NCBI GenBank assembly: GCA_937898525.1
Contig: CALCBC010000121.1
Span: forward strand, 1 to 12,975
DNA: 12,975 bases
Direction: 5' to 3'
Origin: an uncultured Sphingomonadales bacterium
GTDB lineage: Bacteria > Pseudomonadota > Alphaproteobacteria > Sphingomonadales > Sphingomonadaceae
Shown: positions 1 to 8,281 of the stretch, piece after piece
How the letters are laid out: each line of letters opens with the position of its first letter
Position numbering within the stretch: the stretch's first letter is position 1
Program-made: the position numbers and the translations under genes
Notes under the pieces: generated by a model
Told to the model about the DNA's origin: nothing
Seen by the model: only the letters and a program-made list of their open reading frames with translations
Database searches by the model: none

Positions 1-52
<52 letters not shown>

Positions 53-341
53 TTTTCCTTCCAAAGTTGAGCACTGCACCCTCTCGATGCGCGCCCAGCC
101 CTTCTCGGTGGACCGGCGGGATTAGCCGATCGGGTCGTGTACTCGGCCGTTAGCGTAGAGCACCGCACGTCTTCGCGCATTCCGAAGGCTAGCCAGGCAC
201 GCAGCTGCTTCCCACCTCGCCGCCATCCGGCGACGACGTCCAGATGGCGTCGCGCCAACGCGCTCGTCGAGCCCGCCCGCGACCGCCGAAGGATGACCCT
301 CCTCCAGCATCTTTCCCTCTAGGCCCCCTGCGCCCAGGCGG
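53..341. other. Gene-free stretch between tRNA-Leu and the dehydrogenase
   Basis: About 290 nt separate the tRNA from the stop codon of the minus-strand dehydrogenase. Open frames of about 60 codons exist on both strands (137-322 plus, 122-310 minus). Their products are arginine-rich, have no recognisable domain and have no convincing ribosome binding site, so I treat them as chance frames in GC-rich DNA. I see no integrase remnant, no repeat of the tRNA 3' end and no clear terminator apart from the short T run after the CCA. Confidence 0.5.
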
Positions 342-1358
342 TCACCACCCTTCCAGCACTACCTTGCCTTTCGCGGTCCCGCTCTCGATCAGCGCGTGAG
401 CTCGCTTGAGGTTGGCGGCATCGATCGGTGCCAGGCGCTCGGTCAGCGTCGTGCCGATCCGCCCTTCGTCGACCAGGTCGGCGATGGCGTCGAGGATGTT
501 CCCCTGCTCGGCCATGTCCGGAGTCCCGAACATCGATCGGGTGAATATCAACTCGTGGTGGATTGAGACGGCCTTGCGCTTGAACAGCATGGCGTCGAAG
601 GTTTCGGGATCGTCGATCAACGCGAAGCGACCCTGCGGAGCGATCAGCTCCGCGATGTCGGCGGCATGGAGATCGGTGCGGGTCGTCGAGAAGACGAACG
701 CCGGGGCCCCGAGTTCGGCGTCCTCGATCTGCGTCGCAAGCGGCCTCGAATGATCAAGCACGTGGTGTGCACCGAGCGCGGAAACCCAGTCGCGCGTCTC
801 CTTGCGCGAGGCGGTGGCGATCACGGTCAGGTCGGTCAGCTGCCGCGCGATCTGGATTGCGATCGATCCGACGCCCCCGGCGCCGCCGACGATCAGGAGC
901 GCGGGAGCCGCGCCCGGCACCGGCCGCCTGACGTCCAGGCGATCGAACAGGGTCTCCCAGGCGGTCAGCGAGGTAAGCGGCAGCGCTGCCGCCTGCGCCC
1001 AGTCCAGCGTTGCCGGCTTGTGGCCGACGATGCGCTCGTCGACGAGGTGCAGCTGGGCGTTGGTACCGGGCCGGGTGATCGAACCTGCGTAATAGACCGC
1101 ATCACCGGGCCGGAACCGGGTGGCTTCCGGTCCCGTCTCGCGCACGATGCCGGCGGCGTCCCAGCCCAGCACCTTCCATTCCTCGCCTTCGGCGGACGTG
1201 CTGCGGCGGACCTTGTAGTCGACCGGGTTCACCGAGACCGCCTTCACTTCGACGAGGATGTCGCGGCCGGTGGCGACCGGCTTCGCCAGCTCGATGTCGA
1301 CGAGCGACGCTTCATCGCTAATCGGACCGGCGAGCTTGTACCCAACAGCTTTCATCAT
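342..1358 (-). CDS. Zinc-binding-dehydrogenase-family (MDR) quinone reductase-like oxidoreductase
   Basis: This 338-residue protein is a medium-chain dehydrogenase/reductase of the quinone-oxidoreductase/'zinc-type alcohol dehydrogenase-like' branch. Such enzymes use NAD(P)H to reduce quinones or activated carbonyls in the cytosol. The N-terminal GroES-like part contains SVNPVDYKVR (residues 42-51), LGWDAAGIV (64-72) and PGDAVYY (84-90). The Rossmann nucleotide-binding loop is GGAGGVG (158-164), after the ALPLTSLTAWETL helix (125-137). I find no cysteine anywhere in the protein, so neither the catalytic nor the structural Cys-ligated zinc site of true alcohol dehydrogenases can be present despite the family name. 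The length is normal. The start is the first of two adjacent ATGs, 6 nt after a GGAGG. It is divergently arranged with the HisKA_2 kinase gene and carries the shared GTATGATTC element upstream. The substrate cannot be read from the sequence. Confidence 0.9.
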   Translation of the reverse strand: MMKAVGYKLAGPISDEASLVDIELAKPVATGRDILVEVKAVSVNPVDYKVRRSTSAEGEEWKVLGWDAAGIVRETGPEATRFRPGDAVYYAGSITRPGTNAQLHLVDERIVGHKPATLDWAQAAALPLTSLTAWETLFDRLDVRRPVPGAAPALLIVGGAGGVGSIAIQIARQLTDLTVIATASRKETRDWVSALGAHHVLDHSRPLATQIEDAELGAPAFVFSTTRTDLHAADIAELIAPQGRFALIDDPETFDAMLFKRKAVSIHHELIFTRSMFGTPDMAEQGNILDAIADLVDEGRIGTTLTERLAPIDAANLKRAHALIESGTAKGKVVLEGW

Positions 1359-1406
1359 GCGCCTCCGTCGATCGAGGCACAGGTATTTCGCACCGACGGT
1401 CGTTTT

Positions 1407-1415
1407 GAATCATAC
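1407..1415 (-). promoter_or_regulatory. GTATGATTC element upstream of the dehydrogenase (candidate -10 or operator)
   Basis: Read on the minus strand this is GTATGATTC, ending 48 nt before the ATG at 1358. TATGAT matches the sigma-70 -10 consensus TATAAT at five of six positions. I see no good -35 hexamer at 16-18 nt upstream. The same 9-mer lies at the same distance from two other starts in the window (1571-1579 and 11488-11496), so it is either a common -10 region or a regulator site. Confidence 0.5.
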
Positions 1416-1570
1416 CATGGTCTCAGGAACGGCACCGCGACTGCGCACCACCCGAAGCGGCCGAACGCGGACGTCTGATTCGGAGCCTCCCCGAAGCGGA
1501 CTGTCGTGATCTGTCGCCTTACCTGGCATCGCCGTCGCCCGCACTTTGGTCCGGTGCGCGGCAAACCAGA

Positions 1571-1579
1571 GTATGATTC
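1571..1579 (+). promoter_or_regulatory. GTATGATTC element upstream of the HisKA_2 kinase (candidate -10 or operator)
   Basis: An exact GTATGATTC on the plus strand ends 49 nt before the kinase ATG at 1629. It faces away from the minus-strand copy at 1407-1415, with 155 nt between them, so the divergent region carries one copy per gene. A TTGGTC lies further upstream, but its 20-nt spacing to TATGAT is longer than the usual 16-18. If TATGAT is the -10 box, the leader would be about 43 nt. Confidence 0.5.
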
Positions 1580-1628
1580 ACGGCGGTGGCTATTCCGGAG
1601 AGCATGCCGCCAGACGACGGAGGCTCTC

Positions 1629-2300
1629 ATGGACGTAGAAATCCTGCCGGCGGACACGGACACCGCGGCCGTACGCCCCGCAAGGCTGGCCGGGCACCAG
1701 GAAGCCGACCACCGTGTCGCCAACAGCCTGCAACTCGTCATCGCTCTGCTTTCGATGCAGGCGCGCGAGGCAACCGACGAGACGGTCCACGAGGCGCTCA
1801 CGACCGCCGCCCGGCGGATCGCCGCCGTCGGCGAGATCCACCGCCAGCTCTATCGCTCCCACGCCGACCAGGCGCTCGACATCGCGGCCTACCTGCAGCG
1901 ACTTGGGAAAGGGCTCGAAGAAGGGCTGGGCAGCGGCCCGGGGCGCAAGCGCGTCGGGATCCACGTTCAGTCGGGCGAGGTCCATCCCGCGTTTGCCACC
2001 ACGCTCGGTATCCTGGTGTCCGAACTGGTCATGAACGCCTGCAAGCATGCCTACGCACCGGACGAGCCGGGCAAAGTCGACATCTGCCTGTTCTTCGCCG
2101 GGCCGTCCCGGTTCGTCCTCGAAGTGCGCGACTATGGCAAAGGAGGTGGCAAGGGGCCGTCTCCTTCCGAGCCGCCCGGGCTCGGATCCCATCTCATCCA
2201 GGCCATGAGCCGCAGGCTCGGCGCGACTCTTGCCTGTGACCGCAGCCGCGAAGGCACGCGCGTCACGCTGCACGGCTTGGTCGAGCCGGCAATCGGGTGA
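1629..2300 (+). CDS. Sensor-less HisKA_2-type histidine kinase
   Basis: This 223-residue protein consists almost entirely of a histidine kinase core. The dimerisation/phosphoacceptor segment reads EADHRVANSLQLV, with His28 the likely phosphorylated residue. It matches the E-x-HHRV-x-N-x-LQ pattern of the HisKA_2 (HWE-related) family. The ATPase domain has the N box LVSELVMNACKHAY (Asn136), a G1-like VRDYGKG (Asp168) and a short lid with GLGSHLI (184-190), ending in GTRVTL. There is no transmembrane segment, PAS or GAF domain, so the sensory input must come from elsewhere or through a partner. The frame is open further upstream, but the ATG at 1629 has GGAGG 5 nt before it and the upstream residues look non-coding, so I chose it. 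In Alphaproteobacteria such kinases often feed the PhyR/EcfG general stress response; no PhyR or EcfG gene is visible here, so that link is only inference. Confidence 0.88.
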   Translation: MDVEILPADTDTAAVRPARLAGHQEADHRVANSLQLVIALLSMQAREATDETVHEALTTAARRIAAVGEIHRQLYRSHADQALDIAAYLQRLGKGLEEGLGSGPGRKRVGIHVQSGEVHPAFATTLGILVSELVMNACKHAYAPDEPGKVDICLFFAGPSRFVLEVRDYGKGGGKGPSPSEPPGLGSHLIQAMSRRLGATLACDRSREGTRVTLHGLVEPAIG

Positions 2301-2307
2301 GCTTGTC

Positions 2308-2541
2308 GTGGCAAATACGAGACAGGGTGAAGGACGTGAGCGTCAATCCGGTATCGGCGTGGTCCCGTCACGACCCGCCAGACAGCCGAACGACGACCAG
2401 GTAACGGGCCCTCGCCCTGCGGACAGATCAGCCGCAGGGTTCGGGCGCGCCGCGACGAGGCCCGAGGATGCCTGGCTCGATGAAGCCCTGGCAGCGACGT
2501 TTCCGGCGAGCGACGCGCTTGCGACACACGATTTCCGCTAG
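2308..2541 (+). CDS. Small protein with C-terminal WLDEALAATFPASD motif (function unknown)
   Basis: This 77-residue protein has a polar, probably disordered N-terminal half (many Arg, Gln, Gly and Pro) and ends in EDAWLDEALAATFPASD followed by eight residues. The core LDEAL..TFPASD (57-69) resembles a short motif (D/E-rich helix then SFPASDP) that I know from many small uncharacterised proteobacterial proteins; no function is established to my knowledge. The proposed GTG start lies 7 nt after the upstream kinase stop and is preceded by GGGTGA, which overlaps that stop and could serve as a ribosome binding site. That suggests translational coupling. A second in-frame GTG at 2359 would give a 60-residue product, so the start is uncertain. 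There are no membrane segments or cysteines. The conserved tail is the main reason to call it real. Confidence 0.6.
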   Translation: MANTRQGEGRERQSGIGVVPSRPARQPNDDQVTGPRPADRSAAGFGRAATRPEDAWLDEALAATFPASDALATHDFR

Positions 2542-2723
2542 AGCCACGAGAGCGTGTCGGCGCGGCGGCGTGCCGGTCCCGCGAAGCGCCCGGCGTGCGT
2601 TGGCGGATGGGCCGCGAGGCATTAGAGTGCAGCCGCCAGCCCCGCGCGAGCACCGTGTGCCCGATACTAAGGCCGGTTGCCCAACGGGTCGCGCGAGACG
2701 CGGGTTAGCGCCCGACAGCAGCC

Positions 2724-2731
2724 AAGGGGGG
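2724..2731 (+). promoter_or_regulatory. AAGGGGGG ribosome binding site that sets the TTG start of the large kinase
   Basis: The frame of the large kinase is open far upstream of its recognisable sequence, and there is no in-frame ATG until about residue 69. A purine-rich AAGGGGGG directly precedes CAA and then a TTG at 2735, giving about 5 nt between AAGGGG and the start. The upstream in-frame GTG at 2657 has no such site. Confidence 0.55.
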
Positions 2732-2734
2732 CAA

Positions 2735-5700
2735 TTGACGGAACTCATTCGGACAGCCGGACTACAGCACCTCAGGGAGGATAGCGGCGTCGCCCTCCTG
2801 CGCAGGCCGGGCGGCGCAGATGGCGGCGCTCCATCGCTGATCCTCCTCCCGGTCACATCCGATCCTGATGCCGGGCGGGGGGACCACCTCGCGCGCGAGT
2901 TCGATCTCCGCGATCGGCTCGATCCCGCCTGGGCCCTGATGCCGCGCTCGCTGACGCGCGTGGGCGACGCGCCCGCGCTGGAACTCGAGGATCCAGGCGG
3001 AGTCTGCCTCGTCGACCTTCTCGGCGCGCCGCTCGAAACCGGGCGGTTCCTTGCGCTCGCGGCCGGCATCGCCGAGGCGCTCGGCAGGATCCATCGCGCG
3101 GGCTTGATCCACAAGGACGTGAAGCCGGCGAACATCCTGGTCGATTGCTCCGACGGGCGGGTTCGGTTCACCGGGTTCGCAATGGCCTCGAGCCTGCAGA
3201 TCGCAGGCCAGACGGCCGAGCCCCCGGAGATGATCGCCGGAACCCTCGCCTTCATGGCCCCCGAACAGACCGGGCGGACCAATCGTCCGGTGGACGCGCG
3301 CAGCGATCTCTACGCGCTCGGCGTCACACTCTACCTCATGGCGACCGGCACGATGCCGTTCGCGGCCTCCGACCCGATGGAGCTGGTCCATCTGCATATC
3401 GCGCGGCGACCCGATGCGCCGCGGGATCGCGAAGGCAGCGTCCATCCGGTGATCTCGGCGATGATCATGAAGCTGCTCGAGAAGGCGCCCGAAGACCGGT
3501 ACCAGACGGCTGCGGGCCTGCTGCACGACCTTCACCGGTGTCTCGATGCCTGGACTACGGAGCAGCAGATACCGACTTTCGCGCTGGGCGCGCGCGACGT
3601 GCCCGACCGCCTGCTGATCCCCGACAGGCTCTACGGCCGCGAACGGGAGAGCGCCACGATCCGCGATTGCCTCGAGCGCGTCGCGAACGGCGGCGTGGCC
3701 GAGCTGGTGCTCGTCTCGGGCTATTCGGGCGTGGGCAAGTCGACCCTGGTGAACGACCTGCAGAAGGCGATGGGTTCGTCCGGCGGGCTGTTTGCTTCGG
3801 GCAAGTTCGACCAGCACCAGCGTGACGTGCCCTACGCCACGCTCGTACAGGCGCTCGAGGCGCTCGTGAGATACGTGCTCGCGCGGAGCGATGCGGAGCT
3901 TGCCGGATGGCGCAAGGCGTTCGGCGATGCCCTGGGCACCAACGGACGGCTGGTGACCGAGCTCGTGCCCGAGCTGGAGCTCGTCATCGGCGAGCAGCCG
4001 CCTGTCCCCGAGCTGCCGCTACAGCAGGCCCAGGTCCGCTTTCGGCTCACCCTTCAGCGGTTCATCGGAGTTTTTGCGCGTCCCGAGCACCCGCTCGTGC
4101 TGTTCCTCGACGATCTGCAATGGCTCGACCTGGCGACACTCGAACTCATCGGCGAACTGCTGACGGACGCGGACCTGAAGCACCTGCTGCTCGTCGGCGC
4201 CTACCGCGACAACGAGACGGCCGCGGAGCACCCGCTGCACCGCAGGCTGGCGGAGATGCGGGCGAGTGGCGCGAGGCTGACGGAGATCGCACTCCCTCCG
4301 TTGTCGCGCGAGCACCTGACGGAAATGATTTCCGATACGCTGCGCTGTCCGGCCGCCGAGGCCGCTCCCCTCGCCGCGCTCGTGCGGGAAAAGACGGACG
4401 GCAATCCATTCTTCGTCAGGCAGTTCCTGTCGCTGCTGGTGGACGAGAGCGTCCTGGTATTCGATCACGACCGAGGGGCGTGGTCGTGGGACGTCGGCCA
4501 CATCCGGGCCCAGCGCTTTACCGACAACGTGGCCGAGCTGATGATCGGCAAGCTCGCCCGCCTCCCGCGCGACACGCTGACGGCGCTCCAGAATCTCGCG
4601 TGCCTCGGCAACTTCGCGCACACCGCCACGCTCTCGCTGGTGCTCGGCACCGACAGTGAGCAGGTCGATGCCGCCCTCGAGGTCGCACGGGCGCTCGATC
4701 TCGTGGAGACGGTTCGCGAAGGATACCGCTTCAGCCACGACCGCGTGCAGGAGGCGGCCTATGCCTCGATACCTTCGGACATGCGCGGGCCGGAGCATTT
4801 GCGGATCGGGCGCCTGCTGGCCGCGCGCGTGCCGGAGCTCGGCCACGACGAGACGGTTTTCGACGTCCCCAACCAGCTGAACCGGGCGGCCGGGCTGATC
4901 ACCTCTCCTGCCGAGCGCGAGAGCCTCGCCGAACACAATCTCGCAGCCGGCCTGCGCGCCCAGGCCTCGGCTGCCTACGCTTCGGCACTGAACTACTTCG
5001 CCTCAGGGGTGGCGCTGCTGACCGAGGACAGCTGGCGTTCGCGCGGCGAACTCGCCTTTTCGCTCACCTTCCACCTCGCCGAGTGCGAGTTCGTGGCAGG
5101 GCGCGCGGCCGAGGCCGAACGGCGACTCTCGGCTCTCCAGCAGCGAGCCGAAACGGCATCGCAGGGGGCCGCCGTGACACGCCTGCGCAGCGAGATTCTC
5201 GTTACCCTTGGAAACAACGACCAGGCCATCGAGATCGCCCTGGAATTTCTCGCGCGCATCGGGATCCGCTGGACGGCTCACCCTTCGGCAGACGAAGTCC
5301 GGGCCGAGTACGACGAGCTGCGCCGCAACCTGCGCGAGAAGCCTGTCGAGACCTGGCGCGATCTTCCGCCGATGACCGATCCCGAGGCGTTGGCGGCGAT
5401 GGAAGTCCTGCTCCAGCTGGCGCCGGCATCGGCGCTGGCGACCGACGGAAACCTGCTCTGCGCCTGTGTCTGCCGGATGGCCAACCTGACATACGCCCAT
5501 GGCAGCAGCGAAGGCTCGCCGTCCGCTTTCGTCTGGCTTGGCGTCGTGCTCGGCGCGCACCTTGGCGATTACCAGTCGGGATATCGCTTCGCCAGGCTCG
5601 GCCTCGACCTCGTCGAGGAGCGGGGGCTCGAGCGTTTCCGGCTGCGGGCTAACATGCTCTTCGCGGCCCACGTCAATCCCTGGTCGCAACCCTTCAGCGC

Positions 5701-8248
5701 CGGCCGCCCGATGCTCGAGAGAGCATTCTCCGAAGCCAACGAGCTCGGCGACATCACCTTCGCGAGCTATTGCTGCTCGAACCTCGTCACCCTGCTCCTC
5801 GTCACCGGAGAAGAACTCGGGGCGGCGCAGGACCAGGCCGAATTCCGGCTCCAGTTCGTGCGCGATCATCAATTCGGCTTCGTTGCGGACCTGATAACGC
5901 CGTCGCTCCAGCTGATCCGGTGCCTGCGCGGGAAGCTCCCGATCTTCGGTCGCCTCGACGGCGACGATTTCGCAGAGGAAGAGTTCGCAAAGCGCCTCGA
6001 ACACCATCCGATCGCGCAATGCTGGTATTGGGTTCGCAAGCTGCAAGCGCGGTTCCTCGCGGGTGATTACGCGGCGGCGGCCGATGCGGCTTCGAAGGCC
6101 GAGACCCTGTTGTGGACCTCGGTCTACATGGTCGAGTTCGCCGAATATCATTTCTACGCGGCGCTCGCCCGGGCGGCCTGTTTCGACCACGTCGGCGAGA
6201 CGGAGCGCTCGACGCTTCGGCGCTTGCTGGCGGAGCACGCCGGACAGTTGCGCCGCTGGGCCGAGAACGCCCCGGCCAACTTCGAGGACCGCGCCACTCT
6301 CGTCGAAGCCGAGATTGCCCGGATCGAGGGTCGCACGCTCGAGGCGATGGACCTCTACGAGCGCGCCATTCGTTCCGCTACCGAGCACGGATTTCTCCAT
6401 CAGCGCGCAATCGCCAACGAGCTTGCCGGGCGATTCCACGCGGGCCGTGGGTTCGAGACGATCGGACGCGCCTACCTGCGCGAAGCGCGCGACTGCTACC
6501 ACCGCTGGGGCGCGGCCGGCAAAGTCTCCCAGCTCGACAGGCTTGCGCCACCGTCCCGCCTCGACCGATCGGCTCCCGACGCCACCGGCACCGTCACGTC
6601 GCCAGTGGACAGCCTCGATTTCGCAACGATCATCAGGGTGTCCCAGAAGATTTCCGGCGAGACCGCCACCGACCGCCTTGTCGACACGCTGATGCGAACG
6701 GCGCTGGAGAATGCCGGTGCCGACAAGGCGGTCCTGTTGATCATGGACGGGGAGGCCGCGCGCATCGAAGCCGAAGCGATCATCGAGCCGGCCGGCGTCG
6801 TGGTGCGGTCCTCTCGCCGGATGACGCTCGACGTCGACTTGCCGGAATCGGTGTTGCACTACGCCGGACGATCGCGCGACAGCGTGATCCTTCGCGACGC
6901 GCTCGAGCCGAACATGTTCTCCGGCGATCCCTTCTTCGGCGCCAACAACGTCCGCTCGCTCCTTTGCGTACCGCTCCTCAACAGCAACAGGCTGATCGGC
7001 CTGCTGTACCTGGAAAACAGGCTCGCTCCCGGGGTGTTCACGAACGAGCGGGTCGCGGTGTTGAAACTCATCGCGCTCCGCGCAGCGATCTCGCTCGAGA
7101 ACGCGCGCCTCTACAGCGACATCGAGGAGCGCGAGTCGAGGATTCGACGCCTGGTGGAAGCGGGCGTGATCGGCATCGTGATCTGGGCCACCGACGGTCG
7201 CCTGATCGATGCAAATGACACGTTCCTGAGCATGATCCAGTGCGACCGCGCGGACCTGGAAGCCGGTCTGAACTGGTTCGAGATGATTCCGCCCGGGAGC
7301 AAGGAAGCCTACCTTCGCGAAGAGGCCGAGGAGCTCAAGGCCACGGGGATGTTGCGCGCACGGGAGCGGGAAGTCTTTCGCAAGGACGGGACGCCGATAC
7401 CGGTGCTCATCGGCGGTGCCACGTTCGAAAGCAATCCCGACGAAGGCGTGGCGTACATCCTCGATCTCACGGAGCTCAAGCGCGCCGAGGCCGAAGCCCG
7501 AGAGAACGAACGGCGCTACCGCGCCGTGCAGTCCGAACTAGCTCACGCCAACCGGACATCGACCCTGGGCCAGCTGACCGGCTCGATCGCGCACGAGGTC
7601 AACCAACCCATCACGGCTTCGGTGATCAATGCCCAGGCCGCGCTGCGGGCGCTGCGGTCGAGCCCGCCGGACCTCGCGGAGGTCGAGGACGCGCTGGAGA
7701 GCATCGTCAAGGACGGTAACCGCGCGAGCGAGATCATCGCGCGCATCCGCGGCCTCATCAAGAAGAAGCCCGCCGTCATCGAAAGCCTCGCCATCAACGA
7801 TCCGATCGCCGGGATCATCGAGCTGATACGGGGCGAGGCGAAGCGACACGGTGTCGCGGTCCGCCTCGACCTGGAGGACGATCTGCCTCCCGTCGAGGGC
7901 GACCGGGTTCAACTGCAGCAAGTCCTGCTGAACCTCGTGATGAACGCGATCGAGGCGATGGACGAGGACTGCGAGGAACGCGAGCTGTGCATCGCCACTT
8001 CAAAGTCCGACGAAGGAAGCGTGGTGGTCTCGGTCCAGGATACGGGGCCCGGGCTCGACCCTGCGCTCGGCGATGAGGTGTTCGATGCGTTCTGCACGAC
8101 CAAGGCAAGCGGGCTCGGGATGGGACTGTCGATCTGCCGCTCGATCGTCGAGGCCCACGGCGGCCGGATATGGGCGGTTGCCAACGAGCCACGAGGGGCG
8201 CGGTTCTTCTTCACGCTGCCGGCATCGACCGAACTGGCCTCCACCTAG
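2735..8248 (+). CDS. Trifunctional Ser/Thr-kinase-like / AAA ATPase / GAF-PAS sensor histidine kinase
   Basis: This is a very large soluble sensor kinase of 1837 residues. The order is: protein-kinase-like domain (about 20-280; catalytic loop HKDVKPAN at 126-133, APEQTGR at 175-181); AAA_16/STAND-type ATPase (about 300-640; Walker A GYSGVGKST at 329-337, Walker B LFLDDLQW at 456-463); a long helical, TPR-like region (about 740-1290); GAF (about 1294-1459); PAS (about 1465-1585); HisKA with AHEVNQP (His1620); and HATPase with N box LLNLVMNAIEAM (Asn1733, Asn1737), DTGPG (1769-1773) and GLGMGL (1793-1798). This order is known in proteobacterial and cyanobacterial hybrid kinases. The histidine kinase half is FixL/DctB-like and looks catalytically complete. 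The protein-kinase half is suspect: no lysine occurs before residue 127, there is no glycine-rich loop, and the DFG position reads TGF (146-148). There are no membrane segments, so it is probably cytosolic. The start is a TTG after AAGGGGGG. It converges on two response regulator genes, its probable phosphotransfer partners. Confidence 0.93.
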   Translation: MTELIRTAGLQHLREDSGVALLRRPGGADGGAPSLILLPVTSDPDAGRGDHLAREFDLRDRLDPAWALMPRSLTRVGDAPALELEDPGGVCLVDLLGAPLETGRFLALAAGIAEALGRIHRAGLIHKDVKPANILVDCSDGRVRFTGFAMASSLQIAGQTAEPPEMIAGTLAFMAPEQTGRTNRPVDARSDLYALGVTLYLMATGTMPFAASDPMELVHLHIARRPDAPRDREGSVHPVISAMIMKLLEKAPEDRYQTAAGLLHDLHRCLDAWTTEQQIPTFALGARDVPDRLLIPDRLYGRERESATIRDCLERVANGGVAELVLVSGYSGVGKSTLVNDLQKAMGSSGGLFASGKFDQHQRDVPYATLVQALEALVRYVLARSDAELAGWRKAFGDALGTNGRLVTELVPELELVIGEQPPVPELPLQQAQVRFRLTLQRFIGVFARPEHPLVLFLDDLQWLDLATLELIGELLTDADLKHLLLVGAYRDNETAAEHPLHRRLAEMRASGARLTEIALPPLSREHLTEMISDTLRCPAAEAAPLAALVREKTDGNPFFVRQFLSLLVDESVLVFDHDRGAWSWDVGHIRAQRFTDNVAELMIGKLARLPRDTLTALQNLACLGNFAHTATLSLVLGTDSEQVDAALEVARALDLVETVREGYRFSHDRVQEAAYASIPSDMRGPEHLRIGRLLAARVPELGHDETVFDVPNQLNRAAGLITSPAERESLAEHNLAAGLRAQASAAYASALNYFASGVALLTEDSWRSRGELAFSLTFHLAECEFVAGRAAEAERRLSALQQRAETASQGAAVTRLRSEILVTLGNNDQAIEIALEFLARIGIRWTAHPSADEVRAEYDELRRNLREKPVETWRDLPPMTDPEALAAMEVLLQLAPASALATDGNLLCACVCRMANLTYAHGSSEGSPSAFVWLGVVLGAHLGDYQSGYRFARLGLDLVEERGLERFRLRANMLFAAHVNPWSQPFSAGRPMLERAFSEANELGDITFASYCCSNLVTLLLVTGEELGAAQDQAEFRLQFVRDHQFGFVADLITPSLQLIRCLRGKLPIFGRLDGDDFAEEEFAKRLEHHPIAQCWYWVRKLQARFLAGDYAAAADAASKAETLLWTSVYMVEFAEYHFYAALARAACFDHVGETERSTLRRLLAEHAGQLRRWAENAPANFEDRATLVEAEIARIEGRTLEAMDLYERAIRSATEHGFLHQRAIANELAGRFHAGRGFETIGRAYLREARDCYHRWGAAGKVSQLDRLAPPSRLDRSAPDATGTVTSPVDSLDFATIIRVSQKISGETATDRLVDTLMRTALENAGADKAVLLIMDGEAARIEAEAIIEPAGVVVRSSRRMTLDVDLPESVLHYAGRSRDSVILRDALEPNMFSGDPFFGANNVRSLLCVPLLNSNRLIGLLYLENRLAPGVFTNERVAVLKLIALRAAISLENARLYSDIEERESRIRRLVEAGVIGIVIWATDGRLIDANDTFLSMIQCDRADLEAGLNWFEMIPPGSKEAYLREEAEELKATGMLRAREREVFRKDGTPIPVLIGGATFESNPDEGVAYILDLTELKRAEAEARENERRYRAVQSELAHANRTSTLGQLTGSIAHEVNQPITASVINAQAALRALRSSPPDLAEVEDALESIVKDGNRASEIIARIRGLIKKKPAVIESLAINDPIAGIIELIRGEAKRHGVAVRLDLEDDLPPVEGDRVQLQQVLLNLVMNAIEAMDEDCEERELCIATSKSDEGSVVVSVQDTGPGLDPALGDEVFDAFCTTKASGLGMGLSICRSIVEAHGGRIWAVANEPRGARFFFTLPASTELAST

Positions 8249-8281
8249 GGGACCGGTCTCCGAACGAGGTCGCGGCAGCGT

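Noticed and set aside
122..310. A 62-codon minus-strand frame ending YANGRVHDPIG, reminiscent of the NGRVYDP motif of Rhs proteins
   Set aside because: The likeness covers only a few residues, the stop comes before the rest of the Rhs core, and the preceding residues do not match. I take it as chance.
5003..6859. A 618-codon open frame antisense to the helical/GAF part of the large kinase
   Set aside because: It is a mirror frame of a GC-rich gene. The product is Arg/Gly/Glu-rich with no recognisable domain and no independent start signals, while the plus-strand frame shows clear domains throughout.
8248..8261. Short hairpin GGGGA-CCGG-TCTCC at the end of the large kinase gene as a bidirectional terminator
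   Set aside because: The stem is 5 bp with a G-T pair, and there is no T tract on either strand. It is too weak to call.
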